Positions 1-9,117 are shown, numbered from the stretch's first letter. The stretch is 64,000 nt of DNA from Prauserella alba (GCF_024171735.1 NZ_JAMTCH010000006.1:62001-126000), one strand, 5' to 3'. Made by a program: numbers and translations. Notes: generated from the letters alone by a model not told the origin.

Positions 1-766
1 CCTCGGACGGGTGGTCGATGTGCTTCCAGGACAGCTCCGAGACGTGCACCAGGCCGTCGACGCCGCCGAGGTCCACGAACGCACCGAAGTTGACGATCGA
101 GGAGACGACGCCCTTGCGGACCTGGCCCTTGGCGAGCGCGTTGAGGAACTCGCTGCGGACCTCGGACTGGGTCTGCTCCAGGTAGGCGCGGCGGGACAGC
201 ACCACGTTGTTGCGGTTCTTGTCCAGCTCGATGATCTTGGCTTCGAGCTCGCGGCCGACGTACGGCTGCAGGTCGCGCACCCGGCGCATCTCGACGAGCG
301 AGGCGGGCAGGAAGCCGCGGAGGCCGATGTCGAGGATGAGGCCGCCCTTGACGACCTCGATGACGGTGCCCTTGACGGGCTCGTCCTTCTCCTTGAGCTC
401 TTCGATCGTGCCCCAGGCGCGCTCGTACTGGGCGCGCTTCTTGGACAGGATCAGCCGGCCTTCCTTGTCCTCCTTCTGCAGGACAAGGGCCTCCACCTCG
501 TCACCGACGGCGACAACCTCGGCCGGGTCGACATCGTGCTTGATGGACAGCTCACGAGAGGGGATGACGCCCTCGGTCTTGTAACCGATGTCGAGCAGCA
601 CTTCGTCGCGGTCGACCTTGACGATCGTGCCTTCGACGATGTCACCATCGTTGAAGTACTTGATGGTCTTGTCGATCGCGGCGAGGAAGTCTTCCTCCGT
701 CCCGATGTCGTTGACGGCGACCTGGGCCTGCTCGGCGCTCGGGGCGGTGGTGGTGTCGATGGTCAT
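1..766 (-). CDS. rpsA: 30S ribosomal protein S1 (N-terminal part, cut by window edge)
   Basis: RNA-binding ribosomal protein that helps mRNA dock on the 30S subunit. The minus-strand frame opens at ATG 766-764 and stays open to the window edge, giving about 255 residues. It begins MTIDTTTAPSAEQAQV and shows successive S1 (OB-fold) repeats: GDIVEGTIVKVDRDEVLLDIG in the first, GTVIEVVKGGLILDIGLRGF in the second, then GVVSSIVNFGAFVDLGG of the third. The C-terminal repeats lie outside the window. No purine-rich Shine-Dalgarno is seen just upstream of the ATG (the leader there is pyrimidine-rich), which fits the poor SD of rpsA in other bacteria. Nearby polA and pdtaR match the actinobacterial order seen around Rv1626-Rv1630. 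Confidence 0.97.
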   Translation of the reverse strand, partial: MTIDTTTAPSAEQAQVAVNDIGTEEDFLAAIDKTIKYFNDGDIVEGTIVKVDRDEVLLDIGYKTEGVIPSRELSIKHDVDPAEVVAVGDEVEALVLQKEDKEGRLILSKKRAQYERAWGTIEELKEKDEPVKGTVIEVVKGGLILDIGLRGFLPASLVEMRRVRDLQPYVGRELEAKIIELDKNRNNVVLSRRAYLEQTQSEVRSEFLNALAKGQVRKGVVSSIVNFGAFVDLGGVDGLVHVSELSWKHIDHPSE

Positions 767-1133
767 TAGGTGGGTTGCTCCGGTAGCGGATAGATGTCGT
801 GGGGTTTGCAGTTTGCCGAAGCCCGGCGTCTGGCGTGACCGGCCTCGGCGATGCCGGGACGGCCGATCCGTCGACGTCGGGCAGCGCAGGACGGGCCACC
901 GTGTGATGACCGTGCATTCGTCCAGGCGTCTCCGACGCTGATCGCGTCACGTGCGCCGCAACGGCCGCCGAGGATCATCTCGAGGTGCGCGACCACACAC
1001 CTCGCACGAAACCCGGGAGGCGAGAGGAAGCGCGGAACCCACTGCGCTGACAGTCATCGTACGCGGCCGATTGTGACCCGCACAATCAGGGGTGCGCGCG
1101 TGATCACGCCGCTTCGCGGAGGAGAATGCCCAC
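767..1133. other. Divergent intergenic region, rpsA / methyltransferase
   Basis: Gap of 367 bases between two divergent genes. It must hold the rpsA promoter and a long rpsA leader as well as the methyltransferase promoter. The only symmetric element seen is the inverted repeat at 1069-1087. Open frames here have no recognisable protein. Confidence 0.5.
1069..1087. promoter_or_regulatory. Inverted repeat upstream of methyltransferase
   Basis: Perfect 7-5-7 inverted repeat: GATTGTG (1069-1075), spacer ACCCG, CACAATC (1081-1087), ending 46 bases before the GTG at 1134. AT-richer than its surroundings. Could be an operator; no regulator is assigned. Confidence 0.35.
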
Positions 1134-2012
1134 GTGGCCGAGACACCTTCCGCGGCCGGTTCCGCCGCGCGCGACCCACGCTACTCCGGCACCGAGCGCG
1201 CACTCGGCACGGCGGGGGTCGCCTACCGCACCGTCGGCTCGGCCGAGGCGGAACGCGCCAGTCTGGCCTGGTGGGACGCCGACGCCGACACCTACCTCGA
1301 CGAGCACGGCGAGTTCCTCGGCGAGGCGGACTTCGTGTGGTGCCCTGAAGGCGTCCGGGAGGAACAGGCCCGGCTGCTGGGCCCGTCCGACGCACTCGCC
1401 GAAGCCGACGTGCTCGAACTCGGCTGCGGGTCCGCGCCCTGTGCCCGGTGGCTCACCGCGCAGGGGGCCGGGGTGATCGCGCTGGACCTGTCGCCGGAGA
1501 TGCTGCGGCACGCCCGTGCCGCAGAACGGCGCACCGGCCTGACACCCACGCTGCTGCAGGCCAACGCCGAAGCCCTGCCACTGCAGGCGGACGGGTTCGA
1601 CATCGCCTGCTCCTCGTTCGGGGCACTGATGTTCGTCCCATCGCTGGAGACCGTGTTCGCTGAGGTCGCGCGAGTCCTGCGCCCCGGCGGCACCTGGGTG
1701 TTCTCGGTGACTCATCCGATGCGGTGGATCTTCCCCGACGACCCGGGACCGACCGGACTGACCGCCGTCGAGCCGTACTTCGATCGCACCCCGTACGTCG
1801 AACAGGACGAGCGTGGCCGTGCCACCTACGTCGAGTACCACCGCACGTTCGGCGACTACGTCCGCGCACTGACGGCCACCGGATTCCGCCTGCTCGACGT
1901 CGTCGAGCCCGAATGGCCGGAGGGGCACACCCGGGTCTGGGGCCAGTGGAGCCCACTGCGCGGCAAGCTGTTCCCCGGCACCGCGATTTTCCGTACGGAA
2001 CGCACTCACTGA
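1134..2012 (+). CDS. Class I SAM-dependent methyltransferase
   Basis: Probable small-molecule methyltransferase of 292 residues with a Rossmann SAM fold. Motif I is VLELGCGSAPCARWL (about residue 93), followed by IALDLSPEML and the post-motif loop PGGTWVFSVTHPMRW. The family acts on diverse substrates, and nothing here fixes the acceptor. Start chosen at GTG 1134 because GGAGGA lies at 1118-1123. It is divergent from rpsA and stands alone as a transcription unit. The C-terminal half (EPEWPEGHTRVWGQWSP) is typical of actinobacterial Methyltransf_11 proteins. Confidence 0.92.
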   Translation: MAETPSAAGSAARDPRYSGTERALGTAGVAYRTVGSAEAERASLAWWDADADTYLDEHGEFLGEADFVWCPEGVREEQARLLGPSDALAEADVLELGCGSAPCARWLTAQGAGVIALDLSPEMLRHARAAERRTGLTPTLLQANAEALPLQADGFDIACSSFGALMFVPSLETVFAEVARVLRPGGTWVFSVTHPMRWIFPDDPGPTGLTAVEPYFDRTPYVEQDERGRATYVEYHRTFGDYVRALTATGFRLLDVVEPEWPEGHTRVWGQWSPLRGKLFPGTAIFRTERTH

Positions 2013-2016
2013 CCCT

Positions 2017-2033
2017 CGGGCGGCACCCGCCCG
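2017..2033 (+). terminator. Possible hairpin after methyltransferase
   Basis: CGGGCGG, loop CAC, CCGCCCG directly after the stop codon at 2012. GC-rich 7-bp stem without a T tract, as is common in actinobacteria. Confidence 0.35.
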
Positions 2034-2082
2034 GGCACCCCGCGCTCCCCCGCACTGCGCCCCGGCACGACACGTTCTACTA

Positions 2083-2106
2083 TTTGAACTGACCAGTCAG
2101 TTCAAA
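2083..2106. promoter_or_regulatory. TetR-type operator of the YhgE/Pip operon
   Basis: Perfect 11-2-11 palindrome: arms TTTGAACTGAC and GTCAGTTCAAA around CA. It is AT-rich against a GC-rich background and sits directly after a -10-like TACTAT (2078-2083). The first gene starts at 2117 with AAGGA between. The TGACNAGTCA core is typical of TetR repressors, and the third gene of this operon encodes one, so autoregulation is the natural reading. Confidence 0.78.
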
Positions 2107-2116
2107 AGGATGACGT

Positions 2117-3043
2117 ATGCAGCTGATCGCCGATCGGGTCGGAATCGACGGACCCCATGGCCCCCTTGTGCCACAGACCTCGCTCACGGTGTCCACCGGC
2201 GAGCTCGTCATTGTGAAGGGCGAACCCGGAACCGGCATCTCGGCGTTCGGCCTCGCGCTCGCGGGACGGCTGCGGCCCTCGACCGGCACCGTCACCGTCC
2301 ACGACGACGCCGGCGAACCGGCCTCCGAGCGCGAGACCCCCGCCGACGGCGACAACAGCAACAACGACGACAACAGCGATGCCGGCGACGAGGACCTCGG
2401 TGGTGAGCAGACCGCCGGTGACCTCGCCCGGGACGACGCCGCGGACGAAACCGGTGGCGACGGCGTTTCCGACACGGACGCGACGCCCGGCGGCCCGGCC
2501 GACGGGACATCGGAGGGCCGGGCCGATGCGGACGGGGACGCCGACCGGCCGGCAGGGCCATCCGAGGACACCCCGATCACGACGCCCGGAGCGGTGGCGG
2601 CGCGGGTCGCCGTCGTCGACGCCCCCGGCGTGAGCGAGCCCGACGATGCGCTGCCGCTCCGCGTCGTCGTCGGCGAGGAACTGGCGCTCGCGGGCAAGCC
2701 AGCGAGCAAGGCGGCGGTCGGCCGCTGGCTCACCGACCACGACGCGGCGCCCTACGCGGACTCCCGGTTCGAACACCTCGACGCCGGCCTTCGCACACGG
2801 CTGCTGACCACGCTCGCCGCGTCCCGCCACGGCGTGCGCATGCTCGTGCTCGACCGCCCCGACCGGCACACCAGCGAGACAGGCCACTGGCTGCGGCTCG
2901 CCCGCGAACAGGCCGAACGAGGACTGGCCGTCGTCGTGCTGACCGCGACCGCCGCCGACTCGGTGCTACCCGCGGACACCGTTCGCATCGGCCGTGTCGG
3001 CCGCCCCGACCCCGCACGCCCGCTGCCGGAGGACCACTCGTGA
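2117..3043 (+). CDS. Degenerate ABC-type ATP-binding protein partnered with YhgE/Pip
   Basis: 308 residues laid out like an ABC nucleotide-binding domain, but with key residues missing. The Walker A position reads GEPGTGIS (residues 35-42), with Ile in place of the P-loop Lys. The Walker B position reads MLVLDRPD (242-249), keeping the Asp but with Arg where the catalytic Glu would be. Between them, roughly residues 64-155, lies a low-complexity insertion very rich in Asp, Glu, Gly and Ala. In actinobacteria such proteins sit next to YhgE/Pip membrane proteins, as here (GTGA overlap at 3040). It is therefore probably a non-hydrolysing partner or regulator, not a pump motor. Start ATG 2117 is preceded by AAGGA and the operator. 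Confidence 0.7.
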   Translation: MQLIADRVGIDGPHGPLVPQTSLTVSTGELVIVKGEPGTGISAFGLALAGRLRPSTGTVTVHDDAGEPASERETPADGDNSNNDDNSDAGDEDLGGEQTAGDLARDDAADETGGDGVSDTDATPGGPADGTSEGRADADGDADRPAGPSEDTPITTPGAVAARVAVVDAPGVSEPDDALPLRVVVGEELALAGKPASKAAVGRWLTDHDAAPYADSRFEHLDAGLRTRLLTTLAASRHGVRMLVLDRPDRHTSETGHWLRLAREQAERGLAVVVLTATAADSVLPADTVRIGRVGRPDPARPLPEDHS

Positions 3044-4932
3044 ACGCCGTCCACCTCGCCCGCAACGAGCTGCGCAGGCTCACCACGGGAACACTGCCGA
3101 AGCTCGCCGTCGCCGCGCTCGTACTCGTGCCCCTGCTGTACGCCTCGCTGTATCTGTACTCCAACTACGACCCGTACGGCAGGCTCGACAACCTGCCCGC
3201 CGCGATCGTCAACAACGACACGGGCAGCGGTACCGGCGAGAACCACCGCGAGGTCGGCCGCGAGGTCACCGACGAGCTGCAACGCTCCGGCGACTTCGAC
3301 TGGCACGAGGTCTCGCGCGAGCGGGCGCACACCGGGGTCGGCAACGGCGACTACGCCTTCGCGATCACGATCCCCCGCGACTTCAGCAAAGCGCTGACCT
3401 CGAGCGAGGACTTCGAGCCCCGGCAGGCGGGGATCACGCTGACCACCAACGACGCGAACAACTACCTCTCGCACACCATCGCGGACCAGGTGGCCGAGGA
3501 GGTCCGGGACACGATCGCGGAGAAGGTGGGCACGCAGGCGGCCGACCGGTTCCTCGTCGGGTTCTCGACCATCCACGAACGAACGGAGAAGGCCGCAGGC
3601 GGCGCGCGGGAACTCGCCGCCGGGGCACGCGAACTCCGCGACGGGCAGCAGAAGCTCGCAACCGGCGCCTCGAAGCTGGCCACGGGCAGCAACCAGCTCT
3701 CGTCCGGGCTGACGACCCTGAAGTCCAACACGGAGAACCTGCCCCGGCAGACGCAGCAGCTCGCGACCGGCGCCAACAAGGTCGCGGCGGGCAACGAGCA
3801 GATCGCCGCGACGGCGTCGGCGCTCGCCCAGGGCTCGACGGATCTGCAGAACAACCTGAACAACGTGAACGACCAGCTCGGACAGCGACTCCGCGACGGC
3901 GGCCTCGACGAGGAGGAAGTGCAGCACGTGCTGGGCGTGCTGGGGAACGTGCGCGCACCGGTGGACCAGGCGGACAACCGGATCCAGCAGACGTCCACCC
4001 AGCTCAACACACTCGCCACCGGCTCACGGCAGGTCGCCAACGGGGCACAGCGCCTCGCGGGCAGTGCCCCACAGCTGGCGGGCGGGATCGCCCAGGCGGC
4101 CGGCGGCGCGCAGGAGCTGTCGAAGGGCGCGGCGAGCCTCGACAGCGGGCAGCAGGACGCCCTCAACGGCACGAAACAGCTCCTGGGCGGCGCGAACGAA
4201 CTCCGCGACGGCCTCAACGAGGGACTCCACCAGATCCCGAACACCGACGAGGACACGCGAGAGGAGACGGCCAGGACGATCGCCGATCCGGTGTCGGTCG
4301 ACAACGCGAGTATGGCCAGCGCGGGCACGTACGGGGCCGGACTCGCACCGTTCTTCATCGGACTGGCGACGTGGATCGGTGCCTTCGTGCTGTTCCTGCT
4401 GTTGCGGCCGTTGTCGACGCGTGCGCTCACGGCGGGTGCCTCGCCGGTGCGGGTCGCCCTCGGCGGCTGGCTGTCGGCGGCGCTACTGGGGACGGCACAG
4501 GTGGTCGTCCTGTTCGCCGCCGTCACCTGGCTCGTCGGGATCCACGTCGCGAATCCTGTCGCGGCGCTGGGCTTCGCCGTCCTGACCTCGCTGACGTTCA
4601 CGGCGATCGTGCACGCGCTCAACGCGCTCTTCGGCGCGGTCGGCAAGTTCCTCGGGCTCGTGCTGCTCGTACTGCAGCTGGTCAGCGCAGGCGGAACGTT
4701 CCCGTGGCAGACCCTGCCCGACGCACTCCAGCCGCTGCACGCGGTGCTGCCGATGGGGTACGTGATCGACGGACTGCGGCACCTGCTCTACAGCGGGGCG
4801 TCGGCCGAGGTGCTGCTCGACGTCGGTGTCCTCGTCGCGTACCTCGCGGCCGCACTCACGGCGTCGACACTGGCGGCACGGAGACGTCGCGTGTGGACAG
4901 TGGGTCACCTCAAGCCGGAGTTGGCGTTGTGA
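3040..4932 (+). CDS. YhgE/Pip family membrane protein
   Basis: 630-residue integral membrane protein. One N-terminal membrane segment (LAVAALVLVPLLYASLYLY) is followed by a long extracytoplasmic domain. That domain contains repeated heptad-like units of the form LATGxxxLAxG (about residues 190-390), the region YhgE/Pip proteins use for a long helical stalk. It ends in about five closely spaced membrane helices resembling ABC-2 permeases. The family includes the Lactococcus phage infection protein and proteins linked to type VII secretion; the transported species is not known here. The GTG start overlaps the previous stop, so the two genes are translationally coupled, and the gene runs into the TetR gene. 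Confidence 0.88.
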   Translation: MNAVHLARNELRRLTTGTLPKLAVAALVLVPLLYASLYLYSNYDPYGRLDNLPAAIVNNDTGSGTGENHREVGREVTDELQRSGDFDWHEVSRERAHTGVGNGDYAFAITIPRDFSKALTSSEDFEPRQAGITLTTNDANNYLSHTIADQVAEEVRDTIAEKVGTQAADRFLVGFSTIHERTEKAAGGARELAAGARELRDGQQKLATGASKLATGSNQLSSGLTTLKSNTENLPRQTQQLATGANKVAAGNEQIAATASALAQGSTDLQNNLNNVNDQLGQRLRDGGLDEEEVQHVLGVLGNVRAPVDQADNRIQQTSTQLNTLATGSRQVANGAQRLAGSAPQLAGGIAQAAGGAQELSKGAASLDSGQQDALNGTKQLLGGANELRDGLNEGLHQIPNTDEDTREETARTIADPVSVDNASMASAGTYGAGLAPFFIGLATWIGAFVLFLLLRPLSTRALTAGASPVRVALGGWLSAALLGTAQVVVLFAAVTWLVGIHVANPVAALGFAVLTSLTFTAIVHALNALFGAVGKFLGLVLLVLQLVSAGGTFPWQTLPDALQPLHAVLPMGYVIDGLRHLLYSGASAEVLLDVGVLVAYLAAALTASTLAARRRRVWTVGHLKPELAL

Positions 4933-5519
4933 CCCCGCGGGCGGAGGCGACCCAACGACGGCTGTTCGAGGCGACGATGCGCCTGGCACGCGGCACGGGG
5001 ATCGCGGGTGTCACCGTCGACCACATCGCCGCCGAGGCCCGCGTCGCCAAGGGCACCGTGTACTACAACTTCGGCAGCAAGGACGGGCTCATCGAGGCGC
5101 TGCTGCGCTACGGCATCGGTGAGCTGGCCGAGCGGCTGACCACCGCCGTCGACGACGCGGGCGACGACCCGTCGGCCGGACTCGCCGCGCTGATCGACGC
5201 CGCGCTGGCGTTCATCGAGCAGTACCCGGGGTTCTCCCAGATCCTCGTGAGCGAGCTCTGGCGAACCCCGGGCAGCTGGGCCGAGACGCTCGCGCCGTTG
5301 CGGGAGGAGATCCTCACCATCCTCGAACGGCAGCTGGCGCTGGTCGCGGCCACGCGGCGCTTCCCCGAGGGCGTACCGGTACGCAGGGCGGCGACGGCCC
5401 TGTTCGGGACGCTGCTCGTGACGGCACTCGACTGGCTGGTCTTCGAACCGCAGCGCGACCGGTCGGAGGTGCGGGACTCGGTACTCACCCTGCTCGCCGC
5501 ACGGGCCGAGCCGGGGTGA
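4929..5519 (+). CDS. TetR/AcrR family transcriptional regulator
   Basis: 196-residue repressor, last gene of the YhgE/Pip operon, with a GTGA overlap at 4929. The N-terminal helix-turn-helix is clear: TRLARGTGIAGVTVDHIAAE-like sequence followed by ARVAKGTVYYNFGSKDGL. The remainder is the all-helical ligand domain ending LLTALDWLVFEPQRDRSEVRD-like. The same reading frame is open far upstream (from 2994), but that part is an artefact of GC-rich DNA lying opposite the YhgE frame. It probably binds the palindrome at 2083-2106 and silences its own operon; the inducer is unknown. Confidence 0.9.
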   Translation: MTPRAEATQRRLFEATMRLARGTGIAGVTVDHIAAEARVAKGTVYYNFGSKDGLIEALLRYGIGELAERLTTAVDDAGDDPSAGLAALIDAALAFIEQYPGFSQILVSELWRTPGSWAETLAPLREEILTILERQLALVAATRRFPEGVPVRRAATALFGTLLVTALDWLVFEPQRDRSEVRDSVLTLLAARAEPG

Positions 5520-5576
5520 ACAAGCCGGGGTGAGCCGCTGCCGGGTGAGGCCTCGCCGGAGTCTGCGGCGGCGGTT

Positions 5577-6167
5577 TCAGGACCTGCGGACCGTTCTGCG
5601 CTCGCCCAGCTGATGCGCCGAGGACGGCCTGCCTGCGACCGCTCGGCGGACGGCCTCCAGCACTCCCCGTTCGATCTCCTCGTGTCCCAGTGGCCTGCCC
5701 ACGGCCACGTCCGAGGTGGACCCGAGCAGCACCTGCTGGGTCGGCCGGTGCGGGTAGTGGGGTTCCGGCGGTGCGACGACGTCGCCGTGCGTCGGCAGGG
5801 CTGTCACCTCGACCACGGGCGCCGCGGCCGACAGCAACGGTTCCACGGCGGACAGCACCGCCTCCCGGTAGGACTCGTGCACCCAGGCGACGAGCAGATC
5901 GGCAGGCCCCGTCAGCACGTCACTCGCCTTTCTCGCGAGGTCGGCGGGAGCGTCCCACTGCGCCTGTACCCAGGTCGCGCGGCCCGCGCCGACCGTCGTG
6001 TGCCGGTGGCCCGCGGTCCAGCGCACCGAATGCACATCCGGATCGCCGGTCGGGATGGGCGCGTAGCGCCTGCTCGGCAGGACGACCTGCCACCCGTCGA
6101 CGGCGAGCTCCCTCGTGACCCTGCGGAGCATCCCGGTCCCGGCGAGCAGCAGCGCACGTCGCGTCAT
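5577..6167 (-). CDS. Rossmann-fold (short-chain dehydrogenase-like) protein
   Basis: 196 residues when started at ATG 6167; an upstream GTG/ATG extension to 6251 is low-complexity and Arg-rich, so it is not preferred. The N-terminus MTRRALLLAGTGMLRRVTREL has a GTGML nucleotide-binding turn after a hydrophobic strand. WVHESYREAV and VEVTALPTHGDVV follow. Similar short proteins are annotated as short-chain dehydrogenases of unknown substrate; the usual YxxxK active site is not evident, so catalysis is unproven. It is convergent with the TetR gene and lies downstream of polA on the same strand. Confidence 0.75.
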   Translation of the reverse strand: MTRRALLLAGTGMLRRVTRELAVDGWQVVLPSRRYAPIPTGDPDVHSVRWTAGHRHTTVGAGRATWVQAQWDAPADLARKASDVLTGPADLLVAWVHESYREAVLSAVEPLLSAAAPVVEVTALPTHGDVVAPPEPHYPHRPTQQVLLGSTSDVAVGRPLGHEEIERGVLEAVRRAVAGRPSSAHQLGERRTVRRS

Positions 6168-6276
6168 GACGAGCACGATATCGGCGCCGCACCGCCCCCG
6201 CAGCGCTCCGGAAGGGCGGCACCGTGCGGGGCGGCGGCGCGGCCCGGCCACCGCCGCCCGCCCCGTGGTGGGTCGT

Positions 6277-9117
6277 TCAGTGCGCGGCGTCGTTCCACGA
6301 CCGGCCGAACCCGACCGACACCTCGAGGGGCACGGCGAGTTCGCAGGCGGCGCCCATCTCGCGACGCACCAGCTGTTCGACCTCGTCGTGCTCGCCCTCG
6401 GCGATCTCGAGGATCAGCTCGTCGTGCACCTGCAGCAGCATGCGGCTGCCCAGGTCCGACGACGCGAGCGCGTGGTACACGCCGAGCATGGCGACCTTGA
6501 TGATGTCGGCGGCACTGCCCTGGATCGGCGCGTTGAGCGCCATCCGCTCGGCCATCTCCCGCCGCTGCCGGTTCTCGCTCGTCAGATCGGGCAGGTATCG
6601 CCGCCTGCCGAAGATCGTCTGGGTGTAGCCGGACTTCGCGGCCTCGTCGACGACGGCGTGCAGGTAGTCGCGGACCCCGCCGAACCGCGCGAAGTAGTCG
6701 TCCATCAGCCCACGGGCCTCCTCGGTGGAGATCCGCAACTGCTGCGACAGCCCGTACGCCGACAGCCCGTAGGCCAGGCCGTAGTTCATCGCCTTGATCT
6801 TGGCGCGCTGCGGCCCCGTCACCTCGGCCGGATCGACGTCGAACACGGCGGCGGCCGTCGCGGCGTGGAAGTCGGCTCCCGACTGGAACGCCTCGATCAG
6901 GTCGGCGTCGCCGGACAGGTGCGCCATGATCCGCATTTCGATCTGGCTGTAGTCGGCGGTCATCAGCTGGTCGTAGCCCGTACCGACGACGAACGCCTCC
7001 CGGATCCGCCTGCCCTCGTCGGTGCGGATCGGGATGTTCTGCAGGTTCGGGTCCACCGAGGACAACCTGCCGGTCGCCGCGATCGTCTGGTGCAGGGTGG
7101 TGTGGATCCGCCCGTCGGGTGCGACCGCCTTGATCAGGCCTTCGACCGTGCTGCGCAGCCGGGCGGCGTCGCGGTGCTCCAGCAGGTGCTGCAGGAAGGG
7201 GTGCTCGGTCTTCTCGTACAGTGTCTGGAGCGCATCGGCGTCGGTCGTGTACCCGGTCTTGGTGCGTTTGGTCTTGGGCATGCCGAGCTCGTCGAACAGC
7301 ACGACCTGCAACTGCTTCGGCGAGCCGAGGTTGATCTGCTTGCCGATGACGCCGTAGGCGCTCTCGGTCGCCTCCTTCACCCTGCTCGCGTAGTGCGCTT
7401 CGAGCGTCGTCAGCTGCTCCAGGTCGACCGCCACGCCCGCGGCTTCGAGTTCGGTGATCACCGACAGCAGCGGTAGCTCGACCTCCGCCAGCAGTTGCTC
7501 CCCGCCGATCTCTGCCAGCTCGGTGGCCAGTGCCTCGGCGAGGTCGGCGGTCGCACGGGCGCGCACCAGCTCATCGTGGACGAGTTCGGCGTCGTCGTCG
7601 GAGTCTGCTCCGCCGGAGGTGTCGAGCAGCGACAGCTGGCCCTCACCACCGGACGAGTCGGACCGCAGTTCCCGCTGCAGGTAACGCAGCACGAGGTCGG
7701 CGAGTTCGAACGTACGCTGGCCGGGGCGGACCAGGTACGCGGCCAGTTCGGTGTCCATGGTCAGCCCGCGCACGCGCCGGCCTCGCGCCAGCAGGCCGTG
7801 CAGCGGCGCCTTCAGCGCATGCCCGGTCTTGTGCGCCTCGGGGTCGGCGAGCCAGGCGCCCAGCGCCGCCTCGTCGTCCGCGTCGAGCGTCGTCAGGTCC
7901 AGGTAGGCGCCCTCGCCGTCGGAGGCCGCCAGCGCGAGCGACGCGGCGTCGGCGGCGATCGAGGTGCCGGTGACACGCACGGCGAGCCCGGTGGTGGAGC
8001 CGGCCGGAGCGTGCTCGGCCAGCCACGTCGCGACCGTGCCGCGGGCCAGCGCGCCACCGCTGACGCTGAAACCCTCGTCGGCCTCGGGTTCGGCGCTGGA
8101 CAGGGTCGCGAACAACCGGTCACGCAGCACGCGGAACTCGAGCTCGTCGAACAGCCGGTGCACGGCGTCGCGGTCCCACGCCTTGACCTCGAGGTCCGCG
8201 GGAGCCTCTTCCAGCGGCACGTCCCGCACCAGCTCCGTCAACTGCCGGTTGAGCAGCACGCCGTCGAGGTGAGAGCGCAGCGCGTCGCCCGCCTTGCCCT
8301 TGACCTCGTCGACCCGGTCGACCAGGTCGCCGAGGGACCCGAACTGCCGGATCCACTTCGTCGCCGTCTTCTCCCCCACGCCCGGGATGCCGGGCAGGTT
8401 GTCCGACGGATCGCCGCGCAGCGCCGCGAAGTCCGGATACTGCACCGGGGACAGGCCGTACTTCTCCTGCACACCGTCCGGGTCGAACCGTACGAGATCC
8501 GAGACGCCCTTCTTCGGGTACAGCACCGTGATCGTGTCGGTGACGAGCTGCAGCGCGTCCCGGTCGCCCGTACAGATGAGGACGTCGTAGCCGGAGCCGG
8601 TCGCCTGCGTCGACAACGTGGCGATCAGGTCGTCGGCCTCGTAGCCGGGCTGCTCCAGCACCGGGATCGCCAGCGCGCCGAGCACCTGCTTGATCAGCTC
8701 GACCTGGCCCTTGAAATCGTCCGGCGTGGCCGACCGGTTGGCCTTGTACTCGGCGAAAGTCTCCGTCCGGAACGTCTGCCGGGAGACGTCGAACGCGACG
8801 GCCAGATGCGTCGGTTCCTCGTCCCGCAGCAGGTTGATCAACATCGACGTGAACCCGAAGACCGCGTTCGTCACCTGCCCCGTCGACGTCCGGAAGCGAT
8901 CCGCGGGCACCGCGTAGAAGGCGCGGTAGGCCATCGAATGGCCGTCGATCAGCAGCAACCGCCGGGTGGCCGCCGCGGCGTCGGCGGGCGACGAGCCGGC
9001 CGGCGCCGCGGGCTGCGGTGCGGCGGCGGACTGTGCTGTGCCTGCCGGCGGTTCCGCTGCGCCCGCCGACGGTGCGGTGTCTGCGAACGGTTCGTCGGTC
9101 TTCGCGTCTGGACTCAC
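6277..9117 (-). CDS. polA: DNA polymerase I
   Basis: Repair and Okazaki-processing polymerase, 946 residues. Domains: an Ala/Pro-rich N-terminal tail (about 1-50), the 5'-3' nuclease starting LLLIDGHSMAYRAFYAV, a degenerate 3'-5' exonuclease fold, then the family A polymerase. Polymerase motif A is ADYSQIEMRIMAHLS, motif B RAKIKAMNYGLAYG, motif C LLQVHDELILE. In the exonuclease fold the acidic metal ligands are absent: TGLAVRVTG stands where E. coli has FDTETD, and KTGHALKAPL where it has the ExoII Asp. Proofreading is therefore expected to be lost, as in other actinobacteria. The start (GTG 9117) is uncertain, since the first 50 residues are not conserved. Confidence 0.97.
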   Translation of the reverse strand: MSPDAKTDEPFADTAPSAGAAEPPAGTAQSAAAPQPAAPAGSSPADAAAATRRLLLIDGHSMAYRAFYAVPADRFRTSTGQVTNAVFGFTSMLINLLRDEEPTHLAVAFDVSRQTFRTETFAEYKANRSATPDDFKGQVELIKQVLGALAIPVLEQPGYEADDLIATLSTQATGSGYDVLICTGDRDALQLVTDTITVLYPKKGVSDLVRFDPDGVQEKYGLSPVQYPDFAALRGDPSDNLPGIPGVGEKTATKWIRQFGSLGDLVDRVDEVKGKAGDALRSHLDGVLLNRQLTELVRDVPLEEAPADLEVKAWDRDAVHRLFDELEFRVLRDRLFATLSSAEPEADEGFSVSGGALARGTVATWLAEHAPAGSTTGLAVRVTGTSIAADAASLALAASDGEGAYLDLTTLDADDEAALGAWLADPEAHKTGHALKAPLHGLLARGRRVRGLTMDTELAAYLVRPGQRTFELADLVLRYLQRELRSDSSGGEGQLSLLDTSGGADSDDDAELVHDELVRARATADLAEALATELAEIGGEQLLAEVELPLLSVITELEAAGVAVDLEQLTTLEAHYASRVKEATESAYGVIGKQINLGSPKQLQVVLFDELGMPKTKRTKTGYTTDADALQTLYEKTEHPFLQHLLEHRDAARLRSTVEGLIKAVAPDGRIHTTLHQTIAATGRLSSVDPNLQNIPIRTDEGRRIREAFVVGTGYDQLMTADYSQIEMRIMAHLSGDADLIEAFQSGADFHAATAAAVFDVDPAEVTGPQRAKIKAMNYGLAYGLSAYGLSQQLRISTEEARGLMDDYFARFGGVRDYLHAVVDEAAKSGYTQTIFGRRRYLPDLTSENRQRREMAERMALNAPIQGSAADIIKVAMLGVYHALASSDLGSRMLLQVHDELILEIAEGEHDEVEQLVRREMGAACELAVPLEVSVGFGRSWNDAAH

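Noticed and set aside
2994-4928. Long open frame continuous with the TetR gene, apparently 841 residues
   Set aside because: It lies opposite the YhgE/Pip frame and reads as Arg/Ala-rich filler; only the part from GTG 4929 has TetR features and a coupled start.
6115-7476. Plus-strand open frame of 453 codons opposite polA
   Set aside because: Mirror of a high-GC3 gene; no motif, and the polA frame on the other strand is unambiguous.
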